Assembly: GCF_022343555.1 (NCBI RefSeq)
Contig: NZ_JAKQZH010000001.1
Span: 1-64,000 of the forward strand
From: Marinobacter sp. C7
GTDB lineage: Bacteria > Pseudomonadota > Gammaproteobacteria > Pseudomonadales > Oleiphilaceae
DNA: 64,000 bases
Direction of reading: 5' to 3'
Shown here piece after piece: positions 1 to 10,438 of the stretch. Both the position numbers and the translations under genes were made by a program. A model generated the notes under the pieces. It worked only from the letters and a program-made list of their open reading frames with translations. It had not been told where the DNA came from and did no database searches. Within the stretch, counting starts at the first letter, position 1. Each line of letters starts with the position of its first letter.

Positions 1-1143
1 CCCCAGGCCCTGGAAGAGGAGGGCGGGAGTGAACCGACCACCTACCACAACTTCTTCAACGTGGTGCCGGCCGACCGGACCTGGAGACCAACAACCACAC
101 ACAAACCTTTGATGGATGGCCCCCAGATCGCCATCGTCACCGGACCGGAAGGCGAGGAAATCCACTGCGATGCGCACGGTCGGGTGAAAGTCCGTTTTCC
201 CTGGGATCGGCACCTGCGGCCAGGCGCGGTGGCGAGTGCAAGCAACAACGAACACAGCAGCGCCTGGCTCCGCGTCAGCCAGGGCTGGGCCGGCGGCCAG
301 TATGGCTTTATGGCGTTGCCCCGGATCGGCCACGAGGTCATCGTGAGCTTCCTCGACGGCGACCCGGACCAGCCCATCATCACCGGACGCACCTACCACG
401 CGACCCATCAGCCACCGTACGAGTTGCCGGCGCACAAGACCCGCACCACCCTGAAAACCAGCACCCACAAGGGCGAGGGCAGCAACGAACTGCGCTTTGA
501 GGACGAAGCCGACCAGGAACAGATCTACCTCCATGCCCAGAAGGACCTGGACCTGCTCACCGGGCACAACCGAACCGAAGTCATCCGCAACGACAGTCAC
601 CTGACCGTGGAGAAGGATCTCCTCAGCCACACCAAAGGCAGCGGCCATCACACCGTGGACGGTGAAAAGCGTGAACAGACGGGCAAAGACCACAGTTTCA
701 GTGTCTCTGGCACCCTGCACCTGAAAGCCGGGAGTGCATGGCTCACCGAATCCGGCACGGAAGTGCACATCAAAGCCGGTCAGAAAGCTGTGATCGAGGC
801 CGGTGCTGAGATCACGCTCAAAGCCGGGGGCAGCTTTGTAAAGATCGATCCCGCTGGCGTTGCCCTGGGGGGCGCGAGCATCAGGATGAATGCCGGTGGC
901 TCAGCGGGTAAAGGCAGCGGGCAGCAGGTGAGAGTGCCGGCATTGCCGGGACGTGTTACCGATGATGGCGTCAGCGTGGCGCCTGCTCAGCGTGCCAATG
1001 TCAGTCAGCGATCGGATGCGACGCCCTCGTCCAGCCACAGGACTGCGCTGCTGATGGCCGCATCGGAACGGGCACCTGTGCAGCAACTCTGTCAGAAGAA
1101 GCTTGATGGCACATGTGATGTCCGCAACTGCCCCTGTACCTGA
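1..1143 (+). CDS. vgrG: Type VI secretion spike protein VgrG, C-terminal part (5' truncated by window edge)
   Basis: The frame is open from base 1, so the N-terminal gp27-like part lies outside; 380 residues are visible. VgrG trimers form the membrane-puncturing tip of the T6SS and carry effectors. Seen: the gp5-type OB fold in the first ~130 visible residues ([31 protein letters not shown]), then a beta-helix needle of short Gly/Lys-rich repeats ([15 protein letters not shown]). The last ~85 residues are a low-complexity Ser/Ala/Val tail ending in four cysteines ([18 protein letters not shown]). I infer that the tail is where the next gene's adaptor docks its cargo. The stop lies 38 bases inside the following gene, which suggests translational coupling. 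Confidence 0.93.
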   Translation, partial: PQALEEEGGSEPTTYHNFFNVVPADRTWRPTTTHKPLMDGPQIAIVTGPEGEEIHCDAHGRVKVRFPWDRHLRPGAVASASNNEHSSAWLRVSQGWAGGQYGFMALPRIGHEVIVSFLDGDPDQPIITGRTYHATHQPPYELPAHKTRTTLKTSTHKGEGSNELRFEDEADQEQIYLHAQKDLDLLTGHNRTEVIRNDSHLTVEKDLLSHTKGSGHHTVDGEKREQTGKDHSFSVSGTLHLKAGSAWLTESGTEVHIKAGQKAVIEAGAEITLKAGGSFVKIDPAGVALGGASIRMNAGGSAGKGSGQQVRVPALPGRVTDDGVSVAPAQRANVSQRSDATPSSSHRTALLMAASERAPVQQLCQKKLDGTCDVRNCPCT

Positions 1144-1741
1144 CATGTATGAGGCGACCCCGGGTTTCCAGCATATCCTTGAGTGGCAAGGCATTACCTC
1201 GGACCACCGCTGTCTGCTGATCATCGACGCCGCCCGCTATGAAGAAGGTGAGGTGCTCCGCCAGATTTATACCCTGGATGATGATCCGGACTGGCTATGG
1301 CTGTTTGACCAAACGCCTTTTGAACAGGACAGAGACGCCGGCCCCATTGTGGTGGACACCACTCTCGACAGCGCTTTGGCGCAGGACGCCGCTGGCAGAT
1401 GGGCGGCGGATGAAGCCGTGCTGGTACTCGTGTCCGACCGGGAATCGGGTACGGCACTGGCCGGTTTCCGACAAAGTCTGCTGGTTCAGTTGGATCAGTA
1501 TGGGCCGTGCTTCCTTCGCCCCTACGACAACCGCTTTCTTGCGATGCTGGCTGAGCATCGGCCGGAAGAGCTCGTCAGCCTGATTGGAAAAGGTGATTTG
1601 CTGATGTGGAGTATTGATCGGGAAGGCGTCACCGAATGGTCGGGTACGATAGGTACCAGCACTGATTTTCGTGGCCTCGGTCATACACAGGATGCTTCCT
1701 TCGAACGGCTTCTGGGCTCGGTGCGCGGCCTTCCCGGATAA
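1106..1741 (+). CDS. DUF4123-family T6SS effector adaptor/chaperone (VasW/Tap-like)
   Basis: A 211-residue soluble protein of the DUF4123 type, whose members (VasW, Tap-1/TEC) load effectors onto a cognate VgrG. The family layout is visible: an N-terminal segment with [19 protein letters not shown], a central [11 protein letters not shown] stretch, and a C-terminal part with [20 protein letters not shown] chose ATG 1106 because a purine-rich AGAAG lies just upstream; TTG 1103 and ATG 1118 are alternatives. The gene overlaps the end of vgrG and lies 53 bases before the large effector gene. This matches the vgrG-2/vasW/vasX/tsiV2 order known in Vibrio cholerae. Cargo specificity is inferred from order alone. 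Confidence 0.85.
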   Translation: MAHVMSATAPVPDMYEATPGFQHILEWQGITSDHRCLLIIDAARYEEGEVLRQIYTLDDDPDWLWLFDQTPFEQDRDAGPIVVDTTLDSALAQDAAGRWAADEAVLVLVSDRESGTALAGFRQSLLVQLDQYGPCFLRPYDNRFLAMLAEHRPEELVSLIGKGDLLMWSIDREGVTEWSGTIGTSTDFRGLGHTQDASFERLLGSVRGLPG

Positions 1742-1794
1742 TTGTCAGGATCGGCCTGCTCAGGATAGTGCGGGCCTGAAGAAAAGGAATTTCA

Positions 1795-4700
1795 ATGATG
1801 TCAGCCATCAAGGCACCACCCTGTACACCCTCCCGGACCTTCTGGCTTGAACTGGCCGGAGAACACTCCCTGGCGGGCCATCACTATTGCCTGCAGGAGC
1901 GGCCCGATGAGCAGGTAAACGTGATTCCCATGGAGCCCTGCGCCGATCGCAGCGGTCGAATGGGCCCCATCCTCGCGGGTCATCTGGAAGCAGCCGGAAA
2001 GCGGTCACTTGTGCTCGAACTCCGGGGTGACCGGGAAAAGGTCGTTATTCCGGTGATTGAAGATGATGAAATTGGCCCCCTGACTTTGAGGCCTCCTCAA
2101 CGGCAGTACCAGGACAACCTGATGGTTGCCGTTCATCCAACCCTGTTCTGCGATGCCGGCGAGCTGACACGGCCCCGGCCCGTTAGCGGTTTTGCTGAGG
2201 CTACCCCCGCGCCCATGCGCAGCGGCTGGATCTACGTGTTTTTCCATGGCCGACTGTGGCGGGAGCTTTCCGTCATGACGGTACCTGATGGGGCACCGGT
2301 CATGCGCGACACTGATCTCGCATCGATCCGGGAGAGTGATCTCGAGGGGACGAACCATCGGGCGCCGGTCGGGCCGGAGATCGACGTCATCCACATACCC
2401 GCGCGCCTGCTTGGACGTGATGTTCAGGATGAGGTGCAACTGGCGTTCAGCGAAACGCAGTGGTCGTGGAAATACGTCCTCGCCCTTGAGGAGGATCGTT
2501 CACTTCGTGATCACCGATGCCGGGATGCCCGGGCCGTCCGGGCATTCCTCAAACGCTATCCGGGGCATCCGGGAAGCGATTGGTGCCGGCTCGATGACCT
2601 GCCGCCCATGCGCGCGAGGGAGAGTGTGATTGAACGCGATCACACCTGCCCTGGCCACTGGTTGCGAGATGTGGAAGGCCGGGAAACCGCAGCGGCTCGG
2701 GAGGCACTGGTGGTGCAACGAGATGCCATCGAGTCGGATGAAGCGAGTGTCGATGTTGATTATTTTATTGACACTCCGACCCTGTTCCCGAAATGGCGCC
2801 ATGACCATCTCCGGGGCATCGCCTTGCCTGAAATCGCTGAAGGTGCTGACGCGTTGGAATCCCTCCGGAATCGTCACCTTCTGACCCTTCATTTACGGGA
2901 TCCTCTACAGGCTGCACGTCATCTTGTGAGTCAGATCAATGGCTCCCTCGCGCTGTTGCTGGCCCTGGTGGATAACGTCAAGAAACGCCCCTTTGGTGTC
3001 ACCGCCGAGCTGTTCCACAACAACTTCCGGCGCAGCGTGCTGCCCGACGGCCGCGAGAATCCGCTCTATATCGACGGTGGCTGGTTCGATAACCGGCTGG
3101 ATGACAGCGAGGACGGCCGGCTCCGTCGGACCATGTATGACGTCGAACGCAAAGCGATCCGCGAGTTTGTGAAGGAGGCACAGACGGCGCTTGTCCGCCT
3201 GCTGGAGAATGAGCATCCGGAGAATCTGACCGCGGTTATCCGTGACCTGTTTGCACTGGAGTCCGGCAATGCCGTGGCCGGTTTCTACCAGGCATTGCCC
3301 CTCCTTCAGGTGCTGTCTCTTCCGGCGGATCGCATTGACCCGTTGCTGTTACCCCAGGAGGCTCAAGAAGCAGGACAGAAAGCTGAGGTACTGGCGCTCA
3401 GTATCGCTTCCGGAGAGCACCCGTTAGGAGCGATGTTGCTCCCATTCACCAATAACACCCAGGCATGTGTGGTGGGCAACGCGACTGCCGAAACCCTGGA
3501 GGCGATGGTTGCTGCCCTGGATGATCGAGGCCAGGCTTTACGGGTGCTGGAAGCTAACGTTGTCCGGGAAATTCATGATCATCAGCTGGAGAGTCGGGCG
3601 CCGGAGACCACGGCCATTCTTGCCGGGACGAAATCAGCAGCCAATGCCTTCTCCGGTATCGCTGGCGGCATCGCCCAGTGGTGGCTAAGCACGGTCCAGC
3701 AAGAACTCCAGCAGAAAGGGGCCACATTTTCTGCAGAGGTCACCCGGATCCGGGGTGCCTTCGAAGGGTTTGCACAGGCGGCAATTCCGGGCCGCACCCG
3801 GGTTCAGCTGGAGGGTGCGGAAGAGGGCCGGGCTTTTGTGGTGCTTGAGGTTGTGGATGAAAGTGGTCAAACCCTGACCTCTGGTGCCGCCGTGGGTGCG
3901 TCCCTGAGGCTGGCGGAGGCCGATGCTTTTGATGGCGCGGTCAAGGACCAGAGAGTGCGGCACTGGCTGCACCAGAGCACCACCAGCCCGGTGGGGTTGC
4001 CGGGGATTCTGGTGATGTTTGATTTGTGGAATTTTGCGGTGGCATTTGACGCACTGGACGCGCCGAATTCCCGGAATGTAATGGGCTTTCTCAGTGCTGC
4101 TTCCGATCTGGGAGTAAGTGCTGCACAACTGATTGCTTTGTTGCCAAATAAATCCCAGAGGCTTGAATTCGAAGTCGCAAAATGGAAAAGGGAAGCTAGA
4201 TGGTTCACCAGTCTTGCAGAGCAATTTGGTTCGAACGACCGTTTTGCCAATTCTGTTGTGCGTAGTCGGGTTGAAGCGGGCGGCTGGTTGGCCGGTATGT
4301 TCACCACGGCATTGATCCTGAGTGACGCTGTGAATTCGACTTTAAACCGCCGCTGGGGAACTGGAATGGCACAGTTAGTCCAGGCCGCTGGTGTGGCTAC
4401 GTCGACTAGCGCGGATATTATTGCAGCCCGGATATTAACTCCGGCCGGCCGACGCGTTGTTGAGCGACCATCGGTAAAAGCGGTTCAAACCGCACTGGGG
4501 CGCTTGATGCCAGTCGCTGGAAGTTGGGGAGGCACGGTAGCGTCTGGTTATGTTACGGCCTTGGGCTTTGCCATCTATGTCGTGGGCGAAGCTGTCTACT
4601 ATCGACTCAAGGATGATGCCGTCAGCCAATGGCTCCGGGTAGGCCCCTTTTCGGGCGACCCGGAAAATAGGGATGAGACGCTCGAGGATGAAGGCACCGC

Positions 4701-5214
4701 CTATATCGATCTCATCAAAGCGATGACCCCTGTGGCGCTTCGAAGGATTGAGAACGAACGCATGTCCGAATGGCTGAATGGGCATGGACTAAGTGCATGG
4801 GAGGGCCATGCACAGAGTGTCCTGAGCTTTGCCAGTCCCGCCCTGGCGATCACCGGTGAGCCCGCCGACATTGAACTGGATATCGTCTTTGAGCAGAAAC
4901 TGTATCGAATCCTTGGCCCTAATCCGGCGGGTGGCTGGCAAACCGAGACGCTGGCTACCCGTTCTGGTCGAATTGGCCGGGGAATTGAAGAGCGCTACGA
5001 CCCCGATCGTCAGGCTATTGACTTCCTTATCGCGGGCACCCAGTTGTCGGCTTTGAGCCCCGACGGGCGTTATGAGCGGCTAACTACCCGCTATAGCGTG
5101 AAGCGTTTGTCGCTTACTTTCAGTGTGGATGTCTGGCATCGAGAAACACAGAAATACACAACTCGGAAAGTGATTCATACCATGGAGGACCTGGATGTCG
5201 AATGGCAAGATTAA
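1795..5214 (+). CDS. Large VasX-like T6SS effector, predicted membrane-acting toxin
   Basis: A 1139-residue protein, about the size of V. cholerae VasX (a little over 1000 residues). The N-terminal third carries an MRSGWIYVFFHGRLWREL segment that resembles the VasX N-terminal region of DUF4123-linked effectors. The C-terminal third has clustered hydrophobic segments at about residues 735-750, 775-790, 828-842 and 905-932, which fits a pore-forming or membrane-disrupting domain. No enzymatic active-site motif was recognised. Start ATG 1795 has AAGGA seven bases upstream. The last 20 bases overlap the next gene. Parts of the hydrophobic region are visibly AT-richer than the N-terminal half. Effector role rests on context and family resemblance; the mechanism is inferred. 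Confidence 0.75.
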   Translation: MMSAIKAPPCTPSRTFWLELAGEHSLAGHHYCLQERPDEQVNVIPMEPCADRSGRMGPILAGHLEAAGKRSLVLELRGDREKVVIPVIEDDEIGPLTLRPPQRQYQDNLMVAVHPTLFCDAGELTRPRPVSGFAEATPAPMRSGWIYVFFHGRLWRELSVMTVPDGAPVMRDTDLASIRESDLEGTNHRAPVGPEIDVIHIPARLLGRDVQDEVQLAFSETQWSWKYVLALEEDRSLRDHRCRDARAVRAFLKRYPGHPGSDWCRLDDLPPMRARESVIERDHTCPGHWLRDVEGRETAAAREALVVQRDAIESDEASVDVDYFIDTPTLFPKWRHDHLRGIALPEIAEGADALESLRNRHLLTLHLRDPLQAARHLVSQINGSLALLLALVDNVKKRPFGVTAELFHNNFRRSVLPDGRENPLYIDGGWFDNRLDDSEDGRLRRTMYDVERKAIREFVKEAQTALVRLLENEHPENLTAVIRDLFALESGNAVAGFYQALPLLQVLSLPADRIDPLLLPQEAQEAGQKAEVLALSIASGEHPLGAMLLPFTNNTQACVVGNATAETLEAMVAALDDRGQALRVLEANVVREIHDHQLESRAPETTAILAGTKSAANAFSGIAGGIAQWWLSTVQQELQQKGATFSAEVTRIRGAFEGFAQAAIPGRTRVQLEGAEEGRAFVVLEVVDESGQTLTSGAAVGASLRLAEADAFDGAVKDQRVRHWLHQSTTSPVGLPGILVMFDLWNFAVAFDALDAPNSRNVMGFLSAASDLGVSAAQLIALLPNKSQRLEFEVAKWKREARWFTSLAEQFGSNDRFANSVVRSRVEAGGWLAGMFTTALILSDAVNSTLNRRWGTGMAQLVQAAGVATSTSADIIAARILTPAGRRVVERPSVKAVQTALGRLMPVAGSWGGTVASGYVTALGFAIYVVGEAVYYRLKDDAVSQWLRVGPFSGDPENRDETLEDEGTAYIDLIKAMTPVALRRIENERMSEWLNGHGLSAWEGHAQSVLSFASPALAITGEPADIELDIVFEQKLYRILGPNPAGGWQTETLATRSGRIGRGIEERYDPDRQAIDFLIAGTQLSALSPDGRYERLTTRYSVKRLSLTFSVDVWHRETQKYTTRKVIHTMEDLDVEWQD

Positions 5215-6220
5215 TTCGCCGCATCAACCTGTTGAGTATGGCGATGAGGCTTTCCGATCCGGTGCAATTCCGAAGCAGAAACCACTAGAAGATCCAGGCG
5301 GTTTTTCCAAGGCGTTGGAAGGAGGGGATTTTATAGAGCGTCTGCCTTGGGGGCATTACGCTGGGCTGGATATCCACTTGAAACCTGGCTCGGTCAGGAT
5401 TTACCAGAAAAGATCCAAGGGTAATGGGGCGAAGCATGTGGCGGGTCCCAAATGGACTCATCGAGTCATGCCTGCGGACTTTATCAAAACCCGGTGGCAG
5501 CTTTTATTGATGTTCGCGGGTGGATTTGCAGACCAATTTATGTTTCGTTTCTGGATGTTCTGTGCCATTGCCACTTTCTTCGCTGTAGCGATTCAGGCCG
5601 GGATTGTGGCTGCGCTCACTCACGCCACATTTCCAATAATTGCCATAGTCTGTCTTCACCTCTTCTTCCGCTACCCCTTCACCTGGTTCCTCGAACGCCA
5701 CCCCGACTTCATCGTCAAGGACCTGGGCTGCGGCTTTTTCCGCCCGACCGGAATGGTTCGGTTCCGCACCTGGCGGGAGGAAACCTTTGAGGCGCCCTTT
5801 ATCGAGTTCGATCCCTACATCTCCTTTCACGTGAATCCCAAAGGCCCCACCAGTTGCAAGCTGCAGCTTCGCCACCGCTACAGTGGCTGGCAGACGGCGG
5901 TGGCGTCGGTTCACTCGACCCTCAAGCACGAACTCTATGCCCATTGGGACGAGCTGCAACGTTATATGGATGTGAGTCAGCCGCTGCCAGACATACCAGC
6001 TCTCGAGCCGTATCGGCACCTTGATCCCACCACCGCCGAGTACGATGCCGCGGGCAAACGGGGCCGCCCGGCAGATTACTGGGCCGCGCTGGATCTGGAA
6101 TGGTGGGAGCGGGAAGGCTATCCGGCCCATCTCGATGCCATACGGGAATTCCCGTGGCATCAGCTACGGGACCGAATGCAGGACAGCGTGCCGAACCTGA
6201 ATGCCGGTGCCATGGTGTGA
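5195..6220 (+). CDS. Two-helix membrane protein, candidate immunity protein for the VasX-like effector (possibly DUF6708)
   Basis: 341 residues with a hydrophilic N-terminus, two adjacent membrane segments at about residues 105-165 (FWMFCAIATFFAVAIQAGIV; FPIIAIVCLHLFF) and a ~170-residue cytosolic C-terminal domain containing FIEFDPYISFHV and PDIPALEPYRHLDPTT. That C-terminal pattern is one I associate with T6SS-linked DUF6708 proteins, but the number is not certain. GGAGG six bases before ATG 5195 sets the start inside the effector gene, a 20-base overlap typical of toxin/immunity pairs. An inner-membrane location suits protection against a membrane-acting toxin. The N-terminal half is AT-richer than the C-terminal half. 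Immunity function is inferred from position and topology. Confidence 0.6.
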   Translation: MSNGKINSPHQPVEYGDEAFRSGAIPKQKPLEDPGGFSKALEGGDFIERLPWGHYAGLDIHLKPGSVRIYQKRSKGNGAKHVAGPKWTHRVMPADFIKTRWQLLLMFAGGFADQFMFRFWMFCAIATFFAVAIQAGIVAALTHATFPIIAIVCLHLFFRYPFTWFLERHPDFIVKDLGCGFFRPTGMVRFRTWREETFEAPFIEFDPYISFHVNPKGPTSCKLQLRHRYSGWQTAVASVHSTLKHELYAHWDELQRYMDVSQPLPDIPALEPYRHLDPTTAEYDAAGKRGRPADYWAALDLEWWEREGYPAHLDAIREFPWHQLRDRMQDSVPNLNAGAMV

Positions 6221-6429
6221 GATCGGTTGTAATGCGGTGCCTGCGGCTGGGCTCAACGCGGATTGAGCTGCCCGATGGCCGCGGGGACCGGATTGGCACA
6301 GGCTTCTCGGACAAAGAACGAGCCCGGTGACGCTCCAACACGGCGATGTTGACCGACGTCAAGATGACACGGTACCGGGTTTCCTAGACTGATCATGAGA
6401 ATATTATTTCCCTGTGGCAGGAGCCAAAC

Positions 6430-6687
6430 ATGTCCCTCGAAAAACACGACCTGGTGCGCGAATTACCCGAATCCCGCGAAGCCATCCACATGCTCAAGAC
6501 AGGCAGTTCGCACTTTGCCAAGCTGTTTGATGACTATCACGAGCTGGACCACGAGATTCATCGGATCGAAAGCGGTGCGGAAAGCACGTCGGATGAATAC
6601 CTCGAGGACAGGAAGAAACAGCGTCTGCATTTGAAGGATCAGCTTTACTCGATGATTCGCGAGTACGAGGCATCACTGGCCAGCTGA
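6430..6687 (+). CDS. DUF465/YdcH-family small helical protein
   Basis: 85 residues, highly charged and predicted almost wholly helical, with the family pattern FAKLFDDYHELDHEIHRIES and a C-terminal RLHLKDQLYSMI. YdcH/DUF465 proteins are short coiled-coil hairpins of unknown function that are widespread in Proteobacteria. ATG 6430 follows CAGGAG at a good distance. It stands alone: 209 bases separate it from the T6SS module and 97 from the glycerophosphodiesterase gene. I see no terminator or clear promoter in the upstream gap. No function is proposed. Confidence 0.85.
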   Translation: MSLEKHDLVRELPESREAIHMLKTGSSHFAKLFDDYHELDHEIHRIESGAESTSDEYLEDRKKQRLHLKDQLYSMIREYEASLAS

Positions 6688-6784
6688 TTTCCGGTCTCTG
6701 ATCGGTCAAAAAAACATCATCCGCACGTAACGCTCCTTGTGAAGACTGGGCTTGCTGTACCATTCATGTCACAAGGAGTTGGTT

Positions 6785-8062
6785 ATGAAGATGCGCACTT
6801 ATGCCGGCCTGCTGGCAGGCGTGTTGATGTTGTTCCAGACTCAGGCGTCGCCCGGGGGGCAGTCTGAGTCCTGGGTGCCGCCGGGGTTGGGGCAATGGAA
6901 GGAATCGCCCGAAACCATCGAGCTTGGGCCGCGCCCCCAGTGGCTGGTGGCAGACATGGACGAGGGGCCACTCAAGGATCGGCTGGAAGCCTGCGATATC
7001 CGGAACATGAAACGAACGGATTTTTCCATCGGCCACCGCGGTGCGCCATTGCAGTTTCCGGAGCATACAGTGGAATCCTATGTTGCCGCCGCCAGGATGG
7101 GGGCGGGGATCGTTGAGTGCGATGTCGCGTTCACCCGGGATCGCCAACTGGTTTGCCGTCACGCCCAGAATGATCTGCACACCACCACCAACATCGTCAC
7201 CGTTCCCGAGCTGAATGCCAAGTGCACACAGCCGTTTGTACCCGCGGACCCGGTCACCGGCACGCCGGCCAGGGCAGAATGCCGGACCAGCGATATCACC
7301 CTGGCTGAATTCAAGAGCCTCAAGGGCAAGATGGATGCGTACGACCCCATGGCAACAACACCGGAAGAGTATGTGCGGGGCACGGCGGACTGGCGCACGG
7401 ACCTGTATGCCAGCCGGGGGCAGTTATTGTCTCATCGCGAGAGCATCGAGCTGTTCAAGGCGTTAGGGGTGAAGTTCGCTCCCGAGCTGAAGACACCTGT
7501 GGTGGAAATGCCGTTTGAGGGTGATTACACCCAGGAAGATTATGCCCGTCAGCTGATTCGTGAGTATGAAGAGGCGGGGGTAAGGCCGGACCGGGTCTGG
7601 CCGCAGTCTTTCCTGCTTGAGGATGTCCTTTATTGGGTGAATCACACACCTCTCTTCGGCGCACAGGCGGTGTTCCTCGACCAGTCCCCCATTGCGCCGG
7701 AGACCAGCTCTCTGGCCCATATGGAAAGCCTCAAGGCCATGGGCGTTAATATTCTCGCACCGGCACTCTGGAAAATGCTGAGCCTGGATGGGCACCGGCA
7801 AATTGTCCCGTCCGACTATGCCGAGAATGCCAGTGCTGCCGGACTGGATATGATTGCCTGGACAGTGGAGCGCAGTGGCCCGTTGGCAAGCGGCGGTGGC
7901 TGGTACTATCAGACCGTTTCGGATGCCATCAACAATGACGGCGACATGATGACGGTGATTGACGTGCTGGCCCGTGATGTCGGTGTGATCGGTATCTTCT
8001 CCGACTGGCCCGCAACAACAACGTTTTATGCCAATTGTATGGGACTGGCAAACAGGCATTAG
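6785..8062 (+). CDS. Secreted glycerophosphodiester phosphodiesterase family protein
   Basis: 425 residues with an N-terminal signal peptide (about residues 1-22). The GDPD fold hydrolyses glycerophosphodiesters released from phospholipids to glycerol-3-phosphate and an alcohol. Visible catalytic signature: [13 protein letters not shown] with His ~84 (usual form HRG...PENT), the metal-binding pair ECDV at ~112-114, and CRHAQND with the second His at ~125. A late FAPELKTP segment supplies the third metal ligand region. ATG 6785 was chosen because CAAGGAG lies just upstream; TTG 6752 would add residues before the signal peptide. It is longer than minimal GlpQ-type enzymes and is probably periplasmic. 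A hairpin follows at 8083-8113. Confidence 0.88.
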   Translation: MKMRTYAGLLAGVLMLFQTQASPGGQSESWVPPGLGQWKESPETIELGPRPQWLVADMDEGPLKDRLEACDIRNMKRTDFSIGHRGAPLQFPEHTVESYVAAARMGAGIVECDVAFTRDRQLVCRHAQNDLHTTTNIVTVPELNAKCTQPFVPADPVTGTPARAECRTSDITLAEFKSLKGKMDAYDPMATTPEEYVRGTADWRTDLYASRGQLLSHRESIELFKALGVKFAPELKTPVVEMPFEGDYTQEDYARQLIREYEEAGVRPDRVWPQSFLLEDVLYWVNHTPLFGAQAVFLDQSPIAPETSSLAHMESLKAMGVNILAPALWKMLSLDGHRQIVPSDYAENASAAGLDMIAWTVERSGPLASGGGWYYQTVSDAINNDGDMMTVIDVLARDVGVIGIFSDWPATTTFYANCMGLANRH

Positions 8063-8082
8063 AACCCATGCCGGAAAAAGCG

Positions 8083-8113
8083 TTCGCTGGCGAGTGTGTA
8101 TTACGCCAGCGAA
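8083..8113 (+). terminator. Hairpin downstream of the glycerophosphodiesterase gene
   Basis: A perfect 10-bp stem (TTCGCTGGCG, 8083-8092, with CGCCAGCGAA, 8104-8113) around an 11-base loop, 20 bases after the stop codon. There is no U-tract after it, so it may be a rho-dependent or mRNA-stabilising hairpin rather than a classical intrinsic terminator. Confidence 0.5.
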
Positions 8114-8261
8114 TCCCATGGATGGAAGGTGAATAAATCTTAGTCCGGTTTTAACCCCCCGCAGCGTCAAATCCCGATACGGTGGTTCCAAGCAATCGCG
8201 AATTACCCGAGGCGATTGTCGGTCAAGGCGAAAGGAAATCAACCACAAAGGGAGACGCGCT

Positions 8262-8840
8262 ATGAGCTATAAAGCACGTTTTGCGTATGCCACGGTTCTG
8301 ACTGCAGCGGTTGCCACGGCCCCCGCGGTCTGGGCCCAGGAGAGTGTCAGCCGTGATCCTGCCGGACCGTACATCAGTGGTAGTTACGGTGGTTACAAGT
8401 CCCACGGCGGTGAGTTCGAGGATGAGAACGACCTGCTGGGTGTTGCGCTGGGCTACCAGTTTACGCCCTTCTTTGCCCTTGAGGCGGAGTACATCGATTT
8501 CGGCAACTTCGGCGAAGATGATGTGGATGCCAAGCTTAAGGGCGCCGGGCTCAGTGCGGTCGGGCGGTTGCCGCTGACGGACAGCTTCGGGGTCTACGGC
8601 AAGGCCGGTGCGTTCGTCTCCGCACTGGATGTCGATGCGTTTGACGAGAGCGAGACCTACGATGAAGTCAGCCCATTTGTCGGCGCTGGCGTGGATTTCC
8701 GGGTTACGCCACAGTTAACGGCGTTCGCCGAATACAACCGCTATAACGTTGATGTGGACGAGGACGATTTCAACGGCCAGGTCACCAATGACGGTCCGGA
8801 GTTCGATACCGGCCGGGTTGGCCTCAAGTACCAGTTCTAA
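8262..8840 (+). CDS. Outer-membrane beta-barrel protein (OmpA-like/porin family)
   Basis: 192 residues: signal peptide 1-26 with cleavage likely after VWAQ, then alternating amphipathic strands (GPYISGSYGGYKSHG; LLGVALGYQFTPFFALEAEY; PQLTAFAEYNRYNVD) ending in the outer-membrane C-terminal signature GLKYQF with terminal Phe. The size suits an eight-stranded barrel. The acidic loops (EFEDEND, DVDEDDF) are long and rich in Asp/Glu, as in many marine outer-membrane proteins. There is no peptidoglycan-binding domain. It is monocistronic, with a strong stem-loop at 8848-8878 right after the stop. No ligand or role can be read from the sequence. Confidence 0.85.
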   Translation: MSYKARFAYATVLTAAVATAPAVWAQESVSRDPAGPYISGSYGGYKSHGGEFEDENDLLGVALGYQFTPFFALEAEYIDFGNFGEDDVDAKLKGAGLSAVGRLPLTDSFGVYGKAGAFVSALDVDAFDESETYDEVSPFVGAGVDFRVTPQLTAFAEYNRYNVDVDEDDFNGQVTNDGPEFDTGRVGLKYQF

Positions 8841-8847
8841 CGGGTTT

Positions 8848-8878
8848 CAGGGCGCGGCCAGGGAACGGCTGCGCCCTG
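8848..8878. terminator. Shared stem-loop between the outer-membrane barrel gene and cysK
   Basis: Arms CAGGGCGCGGCC and GGCTGCGCCCTG form a 12-bp stem with one G-U pair around a 7-base loop. It lies 8 bases after the plus-strand stop and 9 bases beyond the cysK stop on the minus strand, so it can end both convergent transcripts. The following bases are only moderately T-rich. Confidence 0.6.
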
Positions 8879-8887
8879 TCTCGTCTG

Positions 8888-9859
<972 letters not shown>

Positions 9860-9932
9860 GGCTTTTTCCTCCTTTTTGAGGCCATCATAGCACCGGATCG
9901 CTGCCCGTGGGGCCGGGGCTGACCATCCTTTT

Positions 9933-10370
9933 TCAGCCCAGTTCGCTCTTGAGCCAGGCAGAAAGCTGGGCGGCGGGCATGGCGCCGCTCTTGCGGGCGA
10001 TCTCGCGACCACCCCGGAACAGGATCAGGGTGGGGATGCTGCGGATACCATGCTGACTTGACGCCTGCGGGGCCTGTTCGGTGTTGAGCTTGGCGAAGGC
10101 AACCTGGCCCGCCCAGTTGCGGGCGGCCTGTTCGAACTCCGGTGCCATGGCTTTGCATGGACCACACCAGCTGGCCCAGAAATCGACGAGTACGGGCAGG
10201 TCGGACTGGCCGGTAAAACTGGCCATGGAGATATCGTCCAGGTTGGCCACATCGCCACCCAGCAACGCTTTCTTACAGGCTCCACAATTGGGCTTGTCAC
10301 CCAGTCTGGCTGCCGGTACGCGGTTGGTTCTCAGGCAATGGGGGCACTTGATCTGGAGTGGATCAGACAT
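9933..10370 (-). CDS. trxC: Thioredoxin 2
   Basis: 145 residues. TrxC differs from TrxA by an N-terminal zinc finger, and both parts are visible: C9-x2-C12 and C29-x2-C32 bind zinc, followed by a thioredoxin fold with the WCGPC active site (C69, C72) and the cis-proline loop SIPTLILF. It reduces protein disulfides and is typically induced by oxidative stress. GGAG lies upstream of ATG 10370. It sits between mgsA and cysK on the same strand, a plausible redox/sulfur context for the cysteine synthase downstream. No OxyR site was identified by eye. Confidence 0.96.
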   Translation of the reverse strand: MSDPLQIKCPHCLRTNRVPAARLGDKPNCGACKKALLGGDVANLDDISMASFTGQSDLPVLVDFWASWCGPCKAMAPEFEQAARNWAGQVAFAKLNTEQAPQASSQHGIRSIPTLILFRGGREIARKSGAMPAAQLSAWLKSELG

Positions 10371-10438
10371 CGGGAACTCCTCGGGGAATGGGTCTGATTA
10401 CCAGATAGTAGCCCCGATGCCGGAATTCAAGCCCCGGG

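Noticed and set aside
6221-6429. Possible small gene in the gap after the immunity gene
   Set aside because: Short frames here have no ribosome site, no family resemblance and shadow-like composition.
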